Source: Portunus trituberculatus
Lineage: Eukaryota; Arthropoda; Malacostraca; Decapoda; Portunidae
Direction of reading: 5' to 3'
Assembly: GCF_017591435.1 (NCBI RefSeq)
Contig: NC_059294.1
Coordinates: forward strand, 17,068,742-17,132,741
DNA: 64,000 nucleotides
Shown piece after piece: positions 1-12,531 of this stretch (the stretch's first letter is position 1; every line of letters starts with the position of its first letter). A program made the translations under genes and the position numbers. The notes under the pieces are model-generated. The model was given only the letters and a program-made list of their open reading frames with translations. It had not been told where the DNA came from and made no database searches.

Positions 1-1933
1 TATGGCGATCAGGAGTGTTTGTTCGGCATCAATCCCGGTGTTCCGACCCTAACCTTGCAAATAGAACTTCCATTCACTGTGTAGACTCGCTGTTAGGCCT
101 GAGGCTGCTGCAAGATGCTACCTGAAATACTTTGGTATAACCCGATCCCACTCTCATTTGTTTCACTCATATTCTCTCAACCTCCCATAACACTTCGCAT
201 TTTGTATCTCCCAGCCCGTTTTATTAAATTTCCTTTTCCTGAAAATCTTCCTCAGATAGAAAATTGTAACTTATTCAGAAACTCCTAGAGGTTATTGTTC
301 CTCGTATATTTGAATGAAATAACAATAATTTACTTGATGACGTGACTCTACAAGCTTTCCCTTTCCCTTGCATCTCGTCTCTTCTCAAGACTACTTAAAC
401 ATTATAGATGCTTAGGCTTCTGGCTGCAACAACACGCCGCCCCAGCGTTCACCTTCGTATGTGGAGTATCAGGAGGACTCCGTTATTGAATTACCGTCAG
501 GGGAGAGAGGCTGCTGTAGTTGTCAGCACATTAACTTCACAAGAGGAGTTGGGTTCAAGACACGTCATTCAAACTAAATATGATTTGAATCTCTCATCTA
601 ATCCATTCAAATTAGTGTGTACTTCGTCCTTGGGGAATAGCCACAGATTACAGACGCACGTCATGTATTACTAAAGTGTCTCTTGTAAGAGAATATTATT
701 ACATTTTAATTGCTTCACTCTCAGTACAGTAAGAGAGGCAGTTCTAAAGTGAGGTTAGTTAAGGAATACATGAGTCTCCTTTACACTATAGAAGACTGCA
801 ACATCATATGGTACGTTCAAAAGAAACTTTTATACTTACTCTTTTCGTGTGGGATTCCTTCTTACAAATAATCCTCCTCTTATCTGGTTAGTAGAGATCG
901 CAGTATCGTATGGTACACATAAAAACATGATAACATAGAAAAATAAGAGGAGCTGAAGCTTCAAGAAACCGTCTGGACTAAACGTTAACAATCCTTATTC
1001 TAAACATACTTACCTACTTCTATCCATCATCCTCATCAATAAATCTGCTTAATCTTCTTTTGAAACTCCCTATGACTCAGCGCTAACAACCTGATTGATT
1101 ATATTCCATTCACGTGACATTTCTATTTAAAAAGTAATTCCTTTCTATCTCTTGTTTAGATCTACTTTATGTTACTTATATCACCTTTGTTATATTTCAT
1201 GTACCACTTAAAAAAAAAAAAAACTATATTATGCCTTTCCGTAACTTACGCCTCTCAAATAAATGTAAATCTAAAAACTGCAATCTATGTAAATCTAAAA
1301 GTTGCAGTCTCCTTTAATAAGAAATGTTCCTCATCCCCTCCGTATCTTTATAATCATTTTCTTTAATACTGACGTCAATAGACTTGTACATCTTTCTTTT
1401 AATATGGGGACCAGAGGTCTGACCAAAGCCAAGATGTTAGCTTTGATATTACTTCGGAACTACTACTTTTAACACCCCTTAAAATTAATCTTAACACAGT
1501 TTTACTTTATTTGTCCTCCATGCATTATTTCTTTAACGAAAATCAATTTACCCGTAAAATCTTTTTGTTCTCTGCTCTCACCAGTCTCCGTCTTTATCGT
1601 GTATCTGATGTGTGAGCTTATTCTATCTGCTAAAAATTTTATTATAAAAGAAGTGTATTTGTACTGACCTTATCCTAAGTCGGAACCAAAGATATCCTTC
1701 ACTTCAAGAGATTTACTGCCATCCGTCTTCTCCTTTCACTGGTAGGTTACACCTTCGCCTCACGTTGCGTTTCTTGTGGCGTCCAGCTCTTTGAGGAGTC
1801 TGAATTCATAATGCAGCACGTCAGGTCATAATTCCCATGATTTCAAATGGCAAAGTATTAAAGTGAGTCAGCACACGGGTGGCTTAATGTGTAGATCCCT
1901 TTGACTTCCTCCTCTTCCTAGGCGTGAGGGGAC

Positions 1934-1936
<3 letters not shown>
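1..1936. other. No gene called
   Basis: AT-rich non-coding sequence. Short open frames (for example 408-674 and 1169-1366 on the plus strand) show no recognisable domain, and their composition matches the surrounding DNA. I see no repeat with a partner elsewhere in the window. Confidence 0.5.

Positions 1937-1989
<53 letters not shown>
1937..1989. repeat. (GA)n microsatellite
   Basis: Uninterrupted GA dinucleotide run of about 53 bp. It generates a spurious Arg-Glu reading frame. Confidence 0.98.
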
Positions 1990-1992
<3 letters not shown>

Positions 1993-2459
1993 CTTAACCC
2001 TAGCCGCCTGTATACTTATCATTCATGTAAATACTTTCCGCCATTGCGTGGGTGTTTTCTTTTCGTTGAGGAAGACGTCCCTTTAATTAAGGCTTCCTGT
2101 CTTTGGAATACCGCTCTCCCGCTGGCTGTGCACTTAACAAATTGACGGCACTACGTAAAGAACCAATAGAAGGATTTTGATATATGATCTATTTTCCAGA
2201 CTATGTGAATTATCCTCTCGATGTGGAGGCTACGAGTCAAAAAAATTATATATTTTCCATGTAACTTACTAATTGTCGGTGCTTAACTAATGAGTTTTTT
2301 ATGGGTTGTTAGCATGAACAAGTTTGGTTGTATTGAAGTCCCACTGAATGACTGGAAATTGCAGGCGAACAGGTAATTATGACTAGTTATGTTTTAATTT
2401 TTTCCATATATTTTCTCTCTCTAACTTTTCCTGACCGTGTTTACTTAGTGTAGGGACTG

Positions 2460-2523
2460 ACATACATACATACGTACATACATACATACATACATACAGA
2501 CAGATAGACAGACAGACAGACAG
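2460..2523. repeat. (CATA)n/(CAGA)n compound microsatellite
   Basis: CATA tetranucleotides pass directly into CAGA tetranucleotides, with single-base variants (CGTA, TAGA) at the transition. Confidence 0.95.
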
Positions 2524-2606
2524 TGATGTGGACAGGAAGAAAAAAAAGGGAAGAATGTGTAAAATACTAACATTAATGTGGTAAAGTTTGACTGCTTATG
2601 GCGGGA

Positions 2607-2608
<2 letters not shown>

Positions 2609-2681
<73 letters not shown>
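2609..2681. repeat. (AC)n microsatellite
   Basis: Perfect AC run of about 73 bp. Confidence 0.98.
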
Positions 2682-2734
2682 ATCGTAACCCAAATTTTAT
2701 TCCAATGAAATTCTGATAAAACTTTCCAAACCAA

Positions 2735-2910
2735 CATGCTCTCCCTCTTTCCTCTCCCTCCTTTCCTTCCTCCATATCCCTTATCTGCCCCATCCCCCAT
2801 CTCTTCCAATCGTTCCACACCCAATCCTTCCTTCTGTGTCTCCATTCCTTCTCCTGCTGCATCACCATTCCCAATCCCTCCTCTTCATGCCTTCTCCCTC
2901 TCCATCACAG
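2735..2910. other. Polypyrimidine-rich tract
   Basis: About 175 bp made almost only of C and T on the plus strand, without a fixed period. The open frames across it on both strands are compositional artefacts. Confidence 0.6.
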
Positions 2911-3054
2911 CTCCCATCAGTGCGACTTGCATTACTACCATTTCTGGGTGAGGCGAAGTATGGGGCCACCGAGTTTGCGTCGACCACCTGCTATCTTGGA
3001 ATAACCTGCTAAAGTTAAAGTGTAGGGATCAGCTGCTGTCCCCCTATGTCTTGT

Positions 3055-3335
3055 GTGCCGGACAATATATCCGTTTTGGTGAAAGGTGATTGGAAAAGTT
3101 AAGGTTGAACTGGTTGGTGTTATTCAATCTTTTTCTTTTTTATAAACCATTTGTCCCAGACATTTGTTTCACTTCTGTCAAGAATGTCCGTCCTTGCCAC
3201 ACATCCTGAGACAAACGATTAATAGATAAATAGTTTATATTCGTCTCTCTGATAGGAAGTGATGTAAACTCGTGAAGGAACCGTTCTATTTAATTTTTAG
3301 TTTTCCTGTACCATCTTTCCAGGCATTTGCCTCTT
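3055..3335. repeat. Degenerate repeat related to the 6.3-7.0 kb array
   Basis: Contains phrases also found at 6302-7000: a tract about CTTCTGTC followed by a CCTTGCCACAC block, then GTTTATATTCGTCT and a TTTTCCTGTACCA block. One to two diverged units are visible. Origin unknown. Confidence 0.55.
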
Positions 3336-3623
3336 TTTTTTTTTTAAGGGGGAGAAGAAAAACAAGAGAGCTAGCTAAAGAAAAAGTGGGTGAGAAGAGA
3401 AGTGGTGAAAAAAAGTTAGAAGAGAGATAGGTTGTGGGCTTAACCACACTGCTCTTTTTGTCATATTTTTGTATTTTTATTAAGATTTAGCTTTTTAATG
3501 TTTGCACATGTTTGTGCAGGATCCTCCATAATGCTGCTGCCACAAATGCACTGTCAGGAACACAGCTCTCCCTAAGACTCAGATTCTTGGGGCTTCCTGT
3601 AATTTAACTTCTTTGGTGGAGAG

Positions 3624-3780
<157 letters not shown>

Positions 3781-4186
3781 ATTCCAGGTAAGATTCCCCA
3801 AGAGAGACGCATTTAATCCCTAAAATTTTTGACTGAACAGTGCTGTGGCAGCTAAAGCAATATGTTAGATTTACATATACTTGAGTTCCCTAAAAATTCA
3901 TATTAGGTTGATTGAAAAAACCTAAAGTTTATCAACTTATCATTCCTATCAGTAAAATTAGTTTAGTGATAAATGCACAGGAACTTATGCAGATAATATA
4001 ATTTCATATACATAATAAGAAACTGCATGTGGTTGAAGTCAACAGAAGAATGAAAAGGACAAGAAATATAAAAGTAAAAAGAGTAATGTAGTTGTTCCGT
4101 TGGCCTGGCCATGCCCTCCTGCGAAGTCCTTCTATGATGCCCAAGGATACTGCAACATCTGTAAAGGACTAAAAAGATTAAATTTG
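3781..4186. other. No gene called; possible LINE 3' flank
   Basis: AT-rich DNA just beyond the 3' end of the minus-strand LINE coding sequence. It may hold that element's 3' UTR, but no tail or target duplication is visible. Confidence 0.35.
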
Positions 4187-5145
4187 TCAAGTTATAATAG
4201 CTTCCACTTCGGGGGTGGCTATAACCTCACTAGTTTTGGGGAACCACTTGTGTTTTCTATTTCGGTGAGTTGTTAGAAAATTATAATGATCCGGCTCTGA
4301 GCATCTGACATTTTCCCATATTTTGCGTGCCTTATTGTGAGTAGAAATATTTAGTGGAGTTATATTATATCTTATATGAAGTTCCCGAGCTGTAGGCCTG
4401 TCACCCTCATTATGATTTATAAATCTTAATGCTTTATTTAGCATTGATTGCAGTGATTTTTTATTTGTTATTGCTGCTGAACATAAGGGAATTGAAGGGT
4501 ATTCTAAAATTGGTATGAGTTGTGTTTTTACCAATAACGTTTTTAATTTTGGTGTTAAACCAGTAAATCTTCTCAATTTACTTAGTACGGCATTCCTTTA
4601 TTTTTCAAGATAGTACAGTGTCCTCCTATACCAGTATGTTTTAAATTAAGGCCCAGAAACTTTCCTTCCTTGCTGATATTTATTTCTTTATTATTTATTA
4701 TAATTGGTTTAGTTTTATATTGTGCAATTGGGATAATTTTGAATTTCTCTTCACTGGTTTTAATTTTCCACATCTTTTCATATCTGTTTATCTGATTTAT
4801 TTCGCGCTCTATTTTTAGTTTCATCATTGACTTCGATTTACTTGGCGAAGTTATTACTTGAGTAATGTCGTCAGCAAACATTGTTGTTAGGCAACCATGA
4901 CTAGCTTGAGGTAGATCATTTGTATATAAAGTATACAATGTGAGCGACAATACACTACCTTGAGGAACTCCGCTTGATAAATTTATAATGTTACTATTGT
5001 CTTTTCCTATTTGTATTTTTGCTGTTCTATTATTTAAGAAATTACACAATGTTTTCTCAAGTATTGATGGTAGTCCAAGTTCTAGCAATTTATATTTAAG
5101 GCCATTGTGCCAGACTTTATCGAAAGCTTTAGCAACGTCACGTCG
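4187..5145 (-). pseudogene. Reverse transcriptase palm and C-terminal part of the 4.2-6.3 kb LINE
   Basis: Encodes the second half of the RT. Block A reads DVAKAFDKVWH, the primer-grip side has GVPQGSVLS, and the catalytic centre reads FADD. The 4187-4576 frame holds the post-RT region (LIPILEYPSIPL, equivalent to the IRPxLEY block of LINEs). A frame change lies near 4580. It would have copied element RNA at a nicked target. It cannot make a full protein because its N-terminal half is displaced by the 5146-5740 insertion. Confidence 0.87.
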
Positions 5146-5740
5146 CCCCTCCAACTGCTTACTCTGTATAAGGGCCTTATCCGTCCCTGTATGGAGTACT
5201 CTTCGCATGTTTGGGGGGGTTCCAGTCACACAGCTTTGCTTGATAGGGTGGAATCGAAAGCTCTTCGTCTCATCAACTCCCCTCCTCTGACTAACTGTCT
5301 TCACTCTCTTTCTCACCGCCGAAATGTTGCATCCCTTTCTATATTTTATCGCTATTTTCATGGTAACTGTTCTACTGATCTTGCTAACTGCATGTCTCCC
5401 TTCCTCCTGCGGCCACGCTGCACAAGGCTTTCTTCTTCCTCTCATCCCTATTCTGTCCAACTCTCTAATGCAAGAGTTAACCAGTACGCTCAATCATTCA
5501 TCCCTTTCACTGGTAAACTCTGGAACTCCCTCCCTGCATCTGTATTTCCAAATTCCTACAACTTGTCTTCTTTTAAGAGGGAGGTATCGAGGCATTTGCT
5601 CCCCTAATTCTGGCTGACGGTTTTGGCACTTTTTCTACTCTTTGGAGAGCCAGCGCTCGTGGGCTTTTTTCTAACTTTCTTTTTTTTCCCTTGGCTGGCC
5701 CTCTTCCCTACGTAAAAAAAAAAAAAAAAAAAAAAAAAAC
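5146..5740 (+). mobile_element. 5'-truncated Jockey-like LINE, 3' end with poly(A)
   Basis: Plus-strand insertion inside the minus-strand LINE. It starts abruptly at about LQLLTLYKGLIRPCMEYSS, the region after the RT domain, and runs through the C-terminus (RVNQYAQSFIPFTGKLWNSL) to a 3' UTR and an A tract at 5714-5739. The same family occurs at 7655-7870, 12330-15290, 17878-17995 and 19732-20086. Abrupt 5' truncation with a poly(A) tail is the usual result of target-primed reverse transcription. No clear target duplication is seen; a few host bases seem to be missing at the junction. Confidence 0.92.
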
Positions 5741-6300
5741 ATATAATTGTTCTTTGTTTGCAAGTGCATTTGCCACCGTTTCGTATGTTGTTGTAATAGC
5801 AGTATGAGTATCCTTTTATGGCCTGAAACCATGCTGTCGATCTTTGATTACATTATTTTCTGAGAGAAATGTTGTAAGCCTTGCTAGAATTATCCTTTCA
5901 TAAAGTTTTCCCGGAACTTCAAGCAGAGAGATTGGCCTATAGTTTATTGGATTGATAGGTGATTTATCTTGTTTTGGTATGAATTTAATTATTGCATTTT
6001 TGAATATTTGAGGAAAATAACCAGCTAAAGAATATATACAATGCGTGTTATAACACGCATTGTATATATTCTTTAGCTGTTCTATTGCATTGTCAGTGCA
6101 ATTTTCAAGCATTACCTTGCTTATTTTTGATACTCCAGGAGCTTTATTTTTAATTCTCTTTATGATTCCTCTAATTTCTCAGTTGTTACTTTCCTAGTAT
6201 GAATGTTTTGATTATCAAGTCTGCTCATATCAACTCTCTGAAAAAATCTAGTCCTGTCAACATTTACATTGATATATGCATCTATATGATTTCTGTCCTT
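5741..6300 (-). pseudogene. Reverse transcriptase N-terminal part of the same LINE
   Basis: Carries the fingers region: FKNAIIKFIPKQDKSP and NYRPISLLEVPGKLYERII, ending with QHGFRP and a short stretch to the insertion point. Upstream, with a frameshift near 6170, is a plausible pre-RT linker (TRFFQRVDMS). The 58-bp palindrome at 6022-6079 adds about ten out-of-place residues between NIYNAC and LAGYFP. Confidence 0.83.
6022..6079. repeat. 58-bp perfect palindrome
   Basis: Two 29-bp arms meet with no spacer at 6050/6051. The centre reads GCGTGTTATAACACGC. It lies in the RT coding region of the minus-strand LINE and interrupts the expected protein sequence, so it is an inverted duplication of about 29 bp and not an ancestral part of the element. 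Confidence 0.97.
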
Positions 6301-6301
6301 T

Positions 6302-7000
6302 AAATCCTTCTTTGCCACATCCAGAGACAAGAAGACGAGGTAAACACAGCTGCTGCTCAGTCTATATCCGTCTTTGTGAAAGATTAGAGAATGAATGACT
6401 GAAACTGTTCTATCCAATCTGAATTCTCCTGTACCACTTTCCTCAGGCCATTACTCACACTTCTGTCCAGTGTATGTCTCTATCACACCTTCACAAACAA
6501 GAAGACGAGATACACACAGATACTATTCAGTTTACATATATGTTTGTGAATGGTAATAAAGAAACTCAAACTGAAACAATGTTCAATATATGCTAGCTTC
6601 ACTCCTTGCATCTGTCTTACTTCTGTTTAGCATATACATCCTTGCTGCACTCAGAGACAGTGGCCACTCACAGTTTATTTTGGTCTTTGTGAAAGGTTAA
6701 AATAGTGCTATTTAGTCTGAGTTTTCTATAATAATTTTTCCAGACATCTATTTGTAAAATCTACCACACTCATAGGCAGGAAGATATAAACAGCGATCAC
6801 TCACAGTTTATTTTTATCTTTGTGGTGAATGTAAGCTAAAGGTATAATGATATTCAACTTGTTTTCCTGCACCAGCATCAGTCTCGCTTCTCCAGCGTAT
6901 CCATCCTCGCCACACACCTTTAGGCAAAAAAGGCAAGGCTAGCTAGCACAGTGGCCACTCACAGTGTAGCGTGCGTGTACAGCATCACTTATTTTTAGAT
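6302..7000. repeat. Degenerate tandem repeat, unit about 110-171 bp
   Basis: Four to five diverged units. Each has a block ending GACAAGAAGACGAG or a variant, a CACTCACAGTTTAT block, a TCTTTGTGAAAGGTTA block and a TTCCTGCACCA block. Anchor positions near 6308, 6479, 6650, 6761 and 6903 give spacings of about 171, 171, 111 and 142 bp. No coding potential. Related units occur near 3055-3335. Confidence 0.75.
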
Positions 7001-7654
7001 TGATTTATTTTCAGCATTTTTTCTTGATGACCTTTAGCAGGATTCAGTAGTAATCACTGGAAATTTTAGGAGTATTTTCCTTATCATGGTTATAGTTTCC
7101 AATAGAAAAGCCAGCCATGAAAACCAAGACAATCGCCTGTATAATACTTGCAGATTGTGAAGATGAATACTCAAAAGCGTTTAAAAGCATGAGCAAGAGA
7201 CTTAGAAAAGATATATTTTGACTTTCAACCAACCTTGCCAGCCTCACAGATGGCCAATTAGGACCGCCACGTCAGAACCAGAGGCTTAGGCACCTGCTGT
7301 TCCGTGTTACCTGTGGTCTTTGCCACTAATCCTCCGAGATCCCCAACGCTACTTTTCTCTTCTTCTTCATTAATTTTCATCCTTTATAGACTGTTCTTGC
7401 CCTTAAACACTCATTACACACTCAGTGTTTCTATTTTCATAAAAAAAAATTTTCGCCGTCACTCGTCTGCTAACGAATTTAGTAATGAGTAGAGAAAACT
7501 TAGCAAGAACGTGGTAGCCGTAAATAACATATTACATTGTTTGAAGAGGTGGCAGATGGTAAGCCTCTTTGTGTTCAGAAGCTGCCTTGTGTAGTAGGCC
7601 TTTTGCAATTTCCTTATTTTCTTAAGCTCTTATATAACATGTGATTCTTTTTAT
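7001..7654. other. No gene called; possible LINE tail
   Basis: No domain-bearing frame. Around 7585-7640 there is a phrase like GTAGGCCTTTTGCAATTTCC followed by TTAAGCTCTTAT, which resembles the 3' tail of decapod LINEs, but too little is present for a firm call. Confidence 0.35.
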
Positions 7655-7870
7655 GCAGAACAAGCATCAGCCAAGGGCTGATGTCTTGAAACCTCCCTCT
7701 TAAACAGGTCCAAGTCATAGGACGATGGAAATACAAAAGCAAATAGGGAGTTCCAGAGTTTACCAAAGAAAGATATGAATGATTGAGAGCATTGGTCAAC
7801 TTTTTCGTTAGAGAAGTTGACAGAATAAGGGTGATAGGAGAGTCATATAGTGTTGGAGCCCCAGGCTGCT
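7655..7870 (-). mobile_element. Jockey-like LINE 3' coding fragment
   Basis: The reverse complement matches the C-terminal part of the 5146-5740 element: the LNHSYLSLVNSGTP frame is the same DNA read in the alternative frame of SFIPFTGKLWNS. Only about 200 bp of the terminal coding region is retained. No poly(A) is visible. Confidence 0.8.
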
Positions 7871-8001
7871 CTCCATTTAAGTTAACATGTATATTGCCAA
7901 TACCTAGCTTACCCTTTGAGTCACAGCCATGGTAACAGTTCCCGGACGAGCTTCTTTGGATGGCAACAGTCTGCACCCTTTGCTCTGTGTGAGTATGTGT
8001 A

Positions 8002-8224
<223 letters not shown>

Positions 8225-8325
8225 GAAAGCATCATCCTGAATTATGACCGAGAAACTTCAAAGAGAAAAGACAATTAGCGAGTAAATGGAAAATATCACC
8301 AAAATACTCGTAATACTGTAATAGG

Positions 8326-8326
<1 letters not shown>

Positions 8327-8389
<63 letters not shown>
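8327..8389. repeat. (GA)n microsatellite
   Basis: Second GA run about 105 bp after the previous one; the intervening DNA is unique. Possibly one tract split by an insertion. Confidence 0.97.
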
Positions 8390-9199
<810 letters not shown>

Positions 9200-9456
9200 T
9201 GTCTGATGTCTGATGAGATCGATGTTACTAGCAGGTCCTTTCAATAGTACTAATCACCACTACCACCACCACCACCACCATCACCATTCCAATCAGCCGC
9301 CTCCGTCGCTTCAATATATCAGAGTATAATATAACGATAATCGTTATGACACGCCTGTGTGACCTCAAGATACGGCGGTGGCCTCGTTGGACTTAACTGT
9401 GGCTTTTGTTACGACTTTGTAATTTTGGTGTCTCATCAGCATAACGTAAGGAGCCC

Positions 9457-9458
<2 letters not shown>

Positions 9459-9519
<61 letters not shown>
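9459..9519. repeat. (AG)n microsatellite
   Basis: Perfect AG run of about 60 bp. Confidence 0.98.
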
Positions 9520-9524
<5 letters not shown>

Positions 9525-10585
9525 GGGTGGAAGTAGATCAGTTCATCAGTAACCTCACGCCCTCTCATCATCCTTTGGGCCACACCACCTCTAAGCCTCA
9601 CTCCCAACACAAAAATTTACAGCGGAGGCACGTCTATTGGTGAGAAAATCTAGCTGGACCCTCCCTGGTGAGCCGCCTCATGTAACATGTTTCGTTGTCT
9701 TTTACCACCAATGGGGGATTTCCAATATTAGCTTGTCTATTACGCTGGCCATCCATAACCCTCCGCCCAGATCTCGCAGTAATCATCACCCCACCACTGC
9801 CTCGCCGGGAGCTGGGACGGAGCAGCGTCGCTACCACCATTGTCATTCAAGAAACACCATGACTTCGGATCCTGGAACAAAATATTCATAATCACTTTCT
9901 TCCCTCATCGCGACTGTTTTTCAAGCTAGATAAATAATTAGCCGAGTTCTCAAGAGTGTTTCTTCTATTATTGATATAGAAGTATCGCAGTAAAGCAGTA
10001 AAAATACCTTTAATAAACTATCATTTCAACTGGAGCCTTTTGAAAGTACTGGAGGTGCGGCGCAGAAGTGTTTCAGAATACGGAACAAAGCACCGTTACT
10101 CCCACTGCCTCTCTTTCTGTGGAAGAATAAAATAAACTGAAATCGGACCAAGGAGGAACATTAGGGAGTATCTATACAAATTTGATGCTCCTGACCAACA
10201 ACTGAACTGAATTGAAATTTGAGTGAAGGCAAATGTATTAGTCCACTGACACTGTGCTCTGCCATGCCTGCACCTCAGCATTTAAGGGAATAGTCATTCC
10301 ACACAGATACTAACTCCTAGTCAAAAAGGAATACGCCGCATCTTTTGTTGCGTAAAACCTGTCCATGTTGGAATCAGAAACGCTATTCTTCATGTCCTTC
10401 ACTTGTCTCTATGAAACGTGTGCTTGAAATATGATGACGTCTTTACCACGATGCATGTCCGCGGCTAAATACGATTTCGAAAATTTGCATTGCTATGAGG
10501 GGAGGAAAAACAGCAGTGTGCTAGCCGAGGGAAATGTTTTAGTCGTGCAGCCGTGTCAACGTGTTTTCTCATGCACTTATCCTTG
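9520..10585. other. No gene called
   Basis: Several short open frames lie on both strands, none with a recognisable domain. No repeat partner seen. Confidence 0.45.
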
Positions 10586-10835
10586 TCCTTCCTGGTCTTC
10601 TTTCTCGTGGTTTCAAGGCAGGAACAGTATGACGCACATCCTTCACGCCTCACCAATGCAATCATTCTTGTTCTTCTGAGTTTTCGTTCTCGTGTTTATA
10701 AGCTAGAATATGACATGACTCCCTCATGCTTTGCTGGTAAATTTTCTTCCGTTTTAGTCTTTGTTCTCGTTTTTGTAAGCCTGAGCGTGACACTGTTCCC
10801 TCACGCCTTGCTGTTACAGAGCGTATATTACAACT
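10586..10835. repeat. Three-copy degenerate tandem repeat, about 79 bp
   Basis: Three successive units contain TTCGTTCTCGT or a variant, then TATGACNC, then CCCTCACGCCTTGCTG or a variant. The TATGAC/CGTGAC anchors near 10627, 10707 and 10785 give a period of about 79 bp. The third unit is the most diverged. Confidence 0.65.
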
Positions 10836-11396
10836 AGGTGTTTTGTAGTCATGGTCGTAAACTGTAAGTCGAATCATAAAGCTTCTATTAAACTCAGGCA
10901 GGACATTAATTGCCAAAACCAGACATCTCCACGCATCTCACGTCCCCGCCGCTGGTAGCCCTCCTCGGCAATTTGGCTGTTTGGCCGCACGGGTGGCGAC
11001 GCGCAACCCGGAGATATATGAGAGCAGGGAGAGAATGACAGATGTGGCAGGAGATGCAGTTTCAGCAATTAGAAGCAGAAATGGCGGTATATTACAGTAG
11101 GACATTCTGTAAGAAAATTCATGTTGTATAGTTATTGGTTAGCTGCCTCAGACATCTTACAGTGGTGACACCTGGTGTGTGTTTCATTAATCACTTGTTT
11201 ATGGTTTCTTATAACGCATAATAACGTGGGAACATACAAAAGACAAGGAAGTTATAAGGGAAGTTTCAATGAGCTAATCTGCTTAATTGCAGCAATCCAT
11301 ATGTTTCTTATTAATGGTATAATCTGATTCATCTTGTCATCATAATTAGTTTATTTTACGATAATTGTTATATATAGCATACATATCGGAGTTTTA
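10836..11396. other. No gene called
   Basis: Unique AT-rich DNA with no recognisable coding sequence. Confidence 0.4.
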
Positions 11397-11588
11397 CAAA
11401 AGAGCGAATCTGTATGTTAAAAGAGCGACAACTTTTCTCGAAAGAGCGACAGATTTACTATTAAAAGAGCGGCTACATTTTAGGGGGGTGGGGTGGAAGG
11501 ATAATGAGGCAGTCAGGTCGTCCGCTCTTTTAATAGTATATTTTGTCGCTCTTTTAGAATACTCTCATTACTGTTTCGCCGCTCATTT
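11397..11588. repeat. Iterated AAAAGAGCG motif array with inverted half
   Basis: AAAAGAGCG or AAAGAGCG occurs at 11398, 11419, 11441 and 11463, a spacing of 21-22 bp. Its reverse complement CGCTCTTTT occurs at 11523 and 11547, and a degenerate copy at 11580. The inner copies form a perfect 17-bp inverted repeat, 11456-11472 against 11522-11538. The arrangement resembles the subterminal motif clusters of small DNA transposons, but no bounding terminal repeat is proven. Confidence 0.8.
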
Positions 11589-12329
11589 GTCGGGCGCCCT
11601 ATCTGTCAGGTTCCTCTTCCGTGGCAACCACTACTACCAGCATTAAGTGGATCTTGTAAGAAAAGTTCATATTATCACGTGACCGACAATACAACTTAAG
11701 TAGCATCCATAGTGTGTTCAGTGTGTGGTATACCTACTTCATAAGAAAATATAAGAAAACACAGAAGAAAATAAAAGAGAAGAGAGAAAAAAGATAAACC
11801 GAGGATAACGGTGTCCAGGTTACCGTCAGCACCTGATGTTACTGTGGCTCGACCCAACCAGGGCCAGATTGAAAGTATAAAAAAAATTATCTCTGGCAAA
11901 TGGACAAAGGGATAATGACTCAGCTGGTTATCTATGCCTGGGACAGGGGCAAGCGAAAGGAATGGTGTCTGAAGCTGACCAAGCAGAGTTATTTGTGGAA
12001 GTTGTTGTTGTCACTTGTTTACTTGTCTCCAACAGTGCGAGGTCAAGCTCCGCCTCGAGTATCTCATCGTCTGACCATACTTTTGGGGTGTTTCATGTAG
12101 TTGAACTGTATTACAGTATATATTTGTGTGAGAGAATATATGAGAATCTGGATCTTATTGTGAGGAAATAACTGTTGAGAGAAAAATGTAACAAACTCGA
12201 GAGATCAGTTCATATACATTCGAGGGATGAATGAGAAACAAGAAAAAAGAAATTGGAGAGAATAGAAAGAGACCCAAATTTTTTGAGAGGCCCGGCCTGG
12301 GCTGTGGCCGTGGACGAGATGGGCGAAAT
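11589..12329. other. No gene called
   Basis: No recognisable domain. Overlapping plus-strand frames near 11900-12171 are short and lack family features. Confidence 0.4.
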
Positions 12330-12531
12330 CATATAATTTTCTTTTTAATGACGGAGGGATAGCTGCCAAGGGCAACAAAATATTACAAAAAAAAAATGGC
12401 CCACTGGAACGACAGTCTCCATAACAAATTAAAAAGAATTAGCCGAAATCCTGGGTCAAATGTCTTGACACCTCTCTCTTAAAAGAAGTTAAGTTGTATG
12501 AAGATGGAAATACAGAAGCAGGCAGGGAGTT

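Larger units (their letters stand above)
4187..6300 (-). mobile_element. Decayed APE-type LINE, Jockey group (tentative)
   Basis: Minus-strand non-LTR retrotransposon remnant, read from about 6300 down to 4187. Reverse-transcriptase blocks appear in the correct order: a KNKAPGVSKI-like block near 6150, NYRPISLLE near 5935, QHGFRP near 5820, DVAKAFDKVW near 5130, GVPQGSVLS near 4960, FADD near 4880, and a C-terminal region to 4187. No endonuclease domain is recognisable, so it is probably 5'-truncated. Frameshifts separate the blocks, and the element is split at 5146-5740 by another LINE. The clade is uncertain. Confidence 0.88.

Noticed and set aside
6302..7000. CRISPR-like spaced repeats
   Set aside because: The units are long, diverged and continuous, without short identical repeats and unique spacers, and the genome is eukaryotic.
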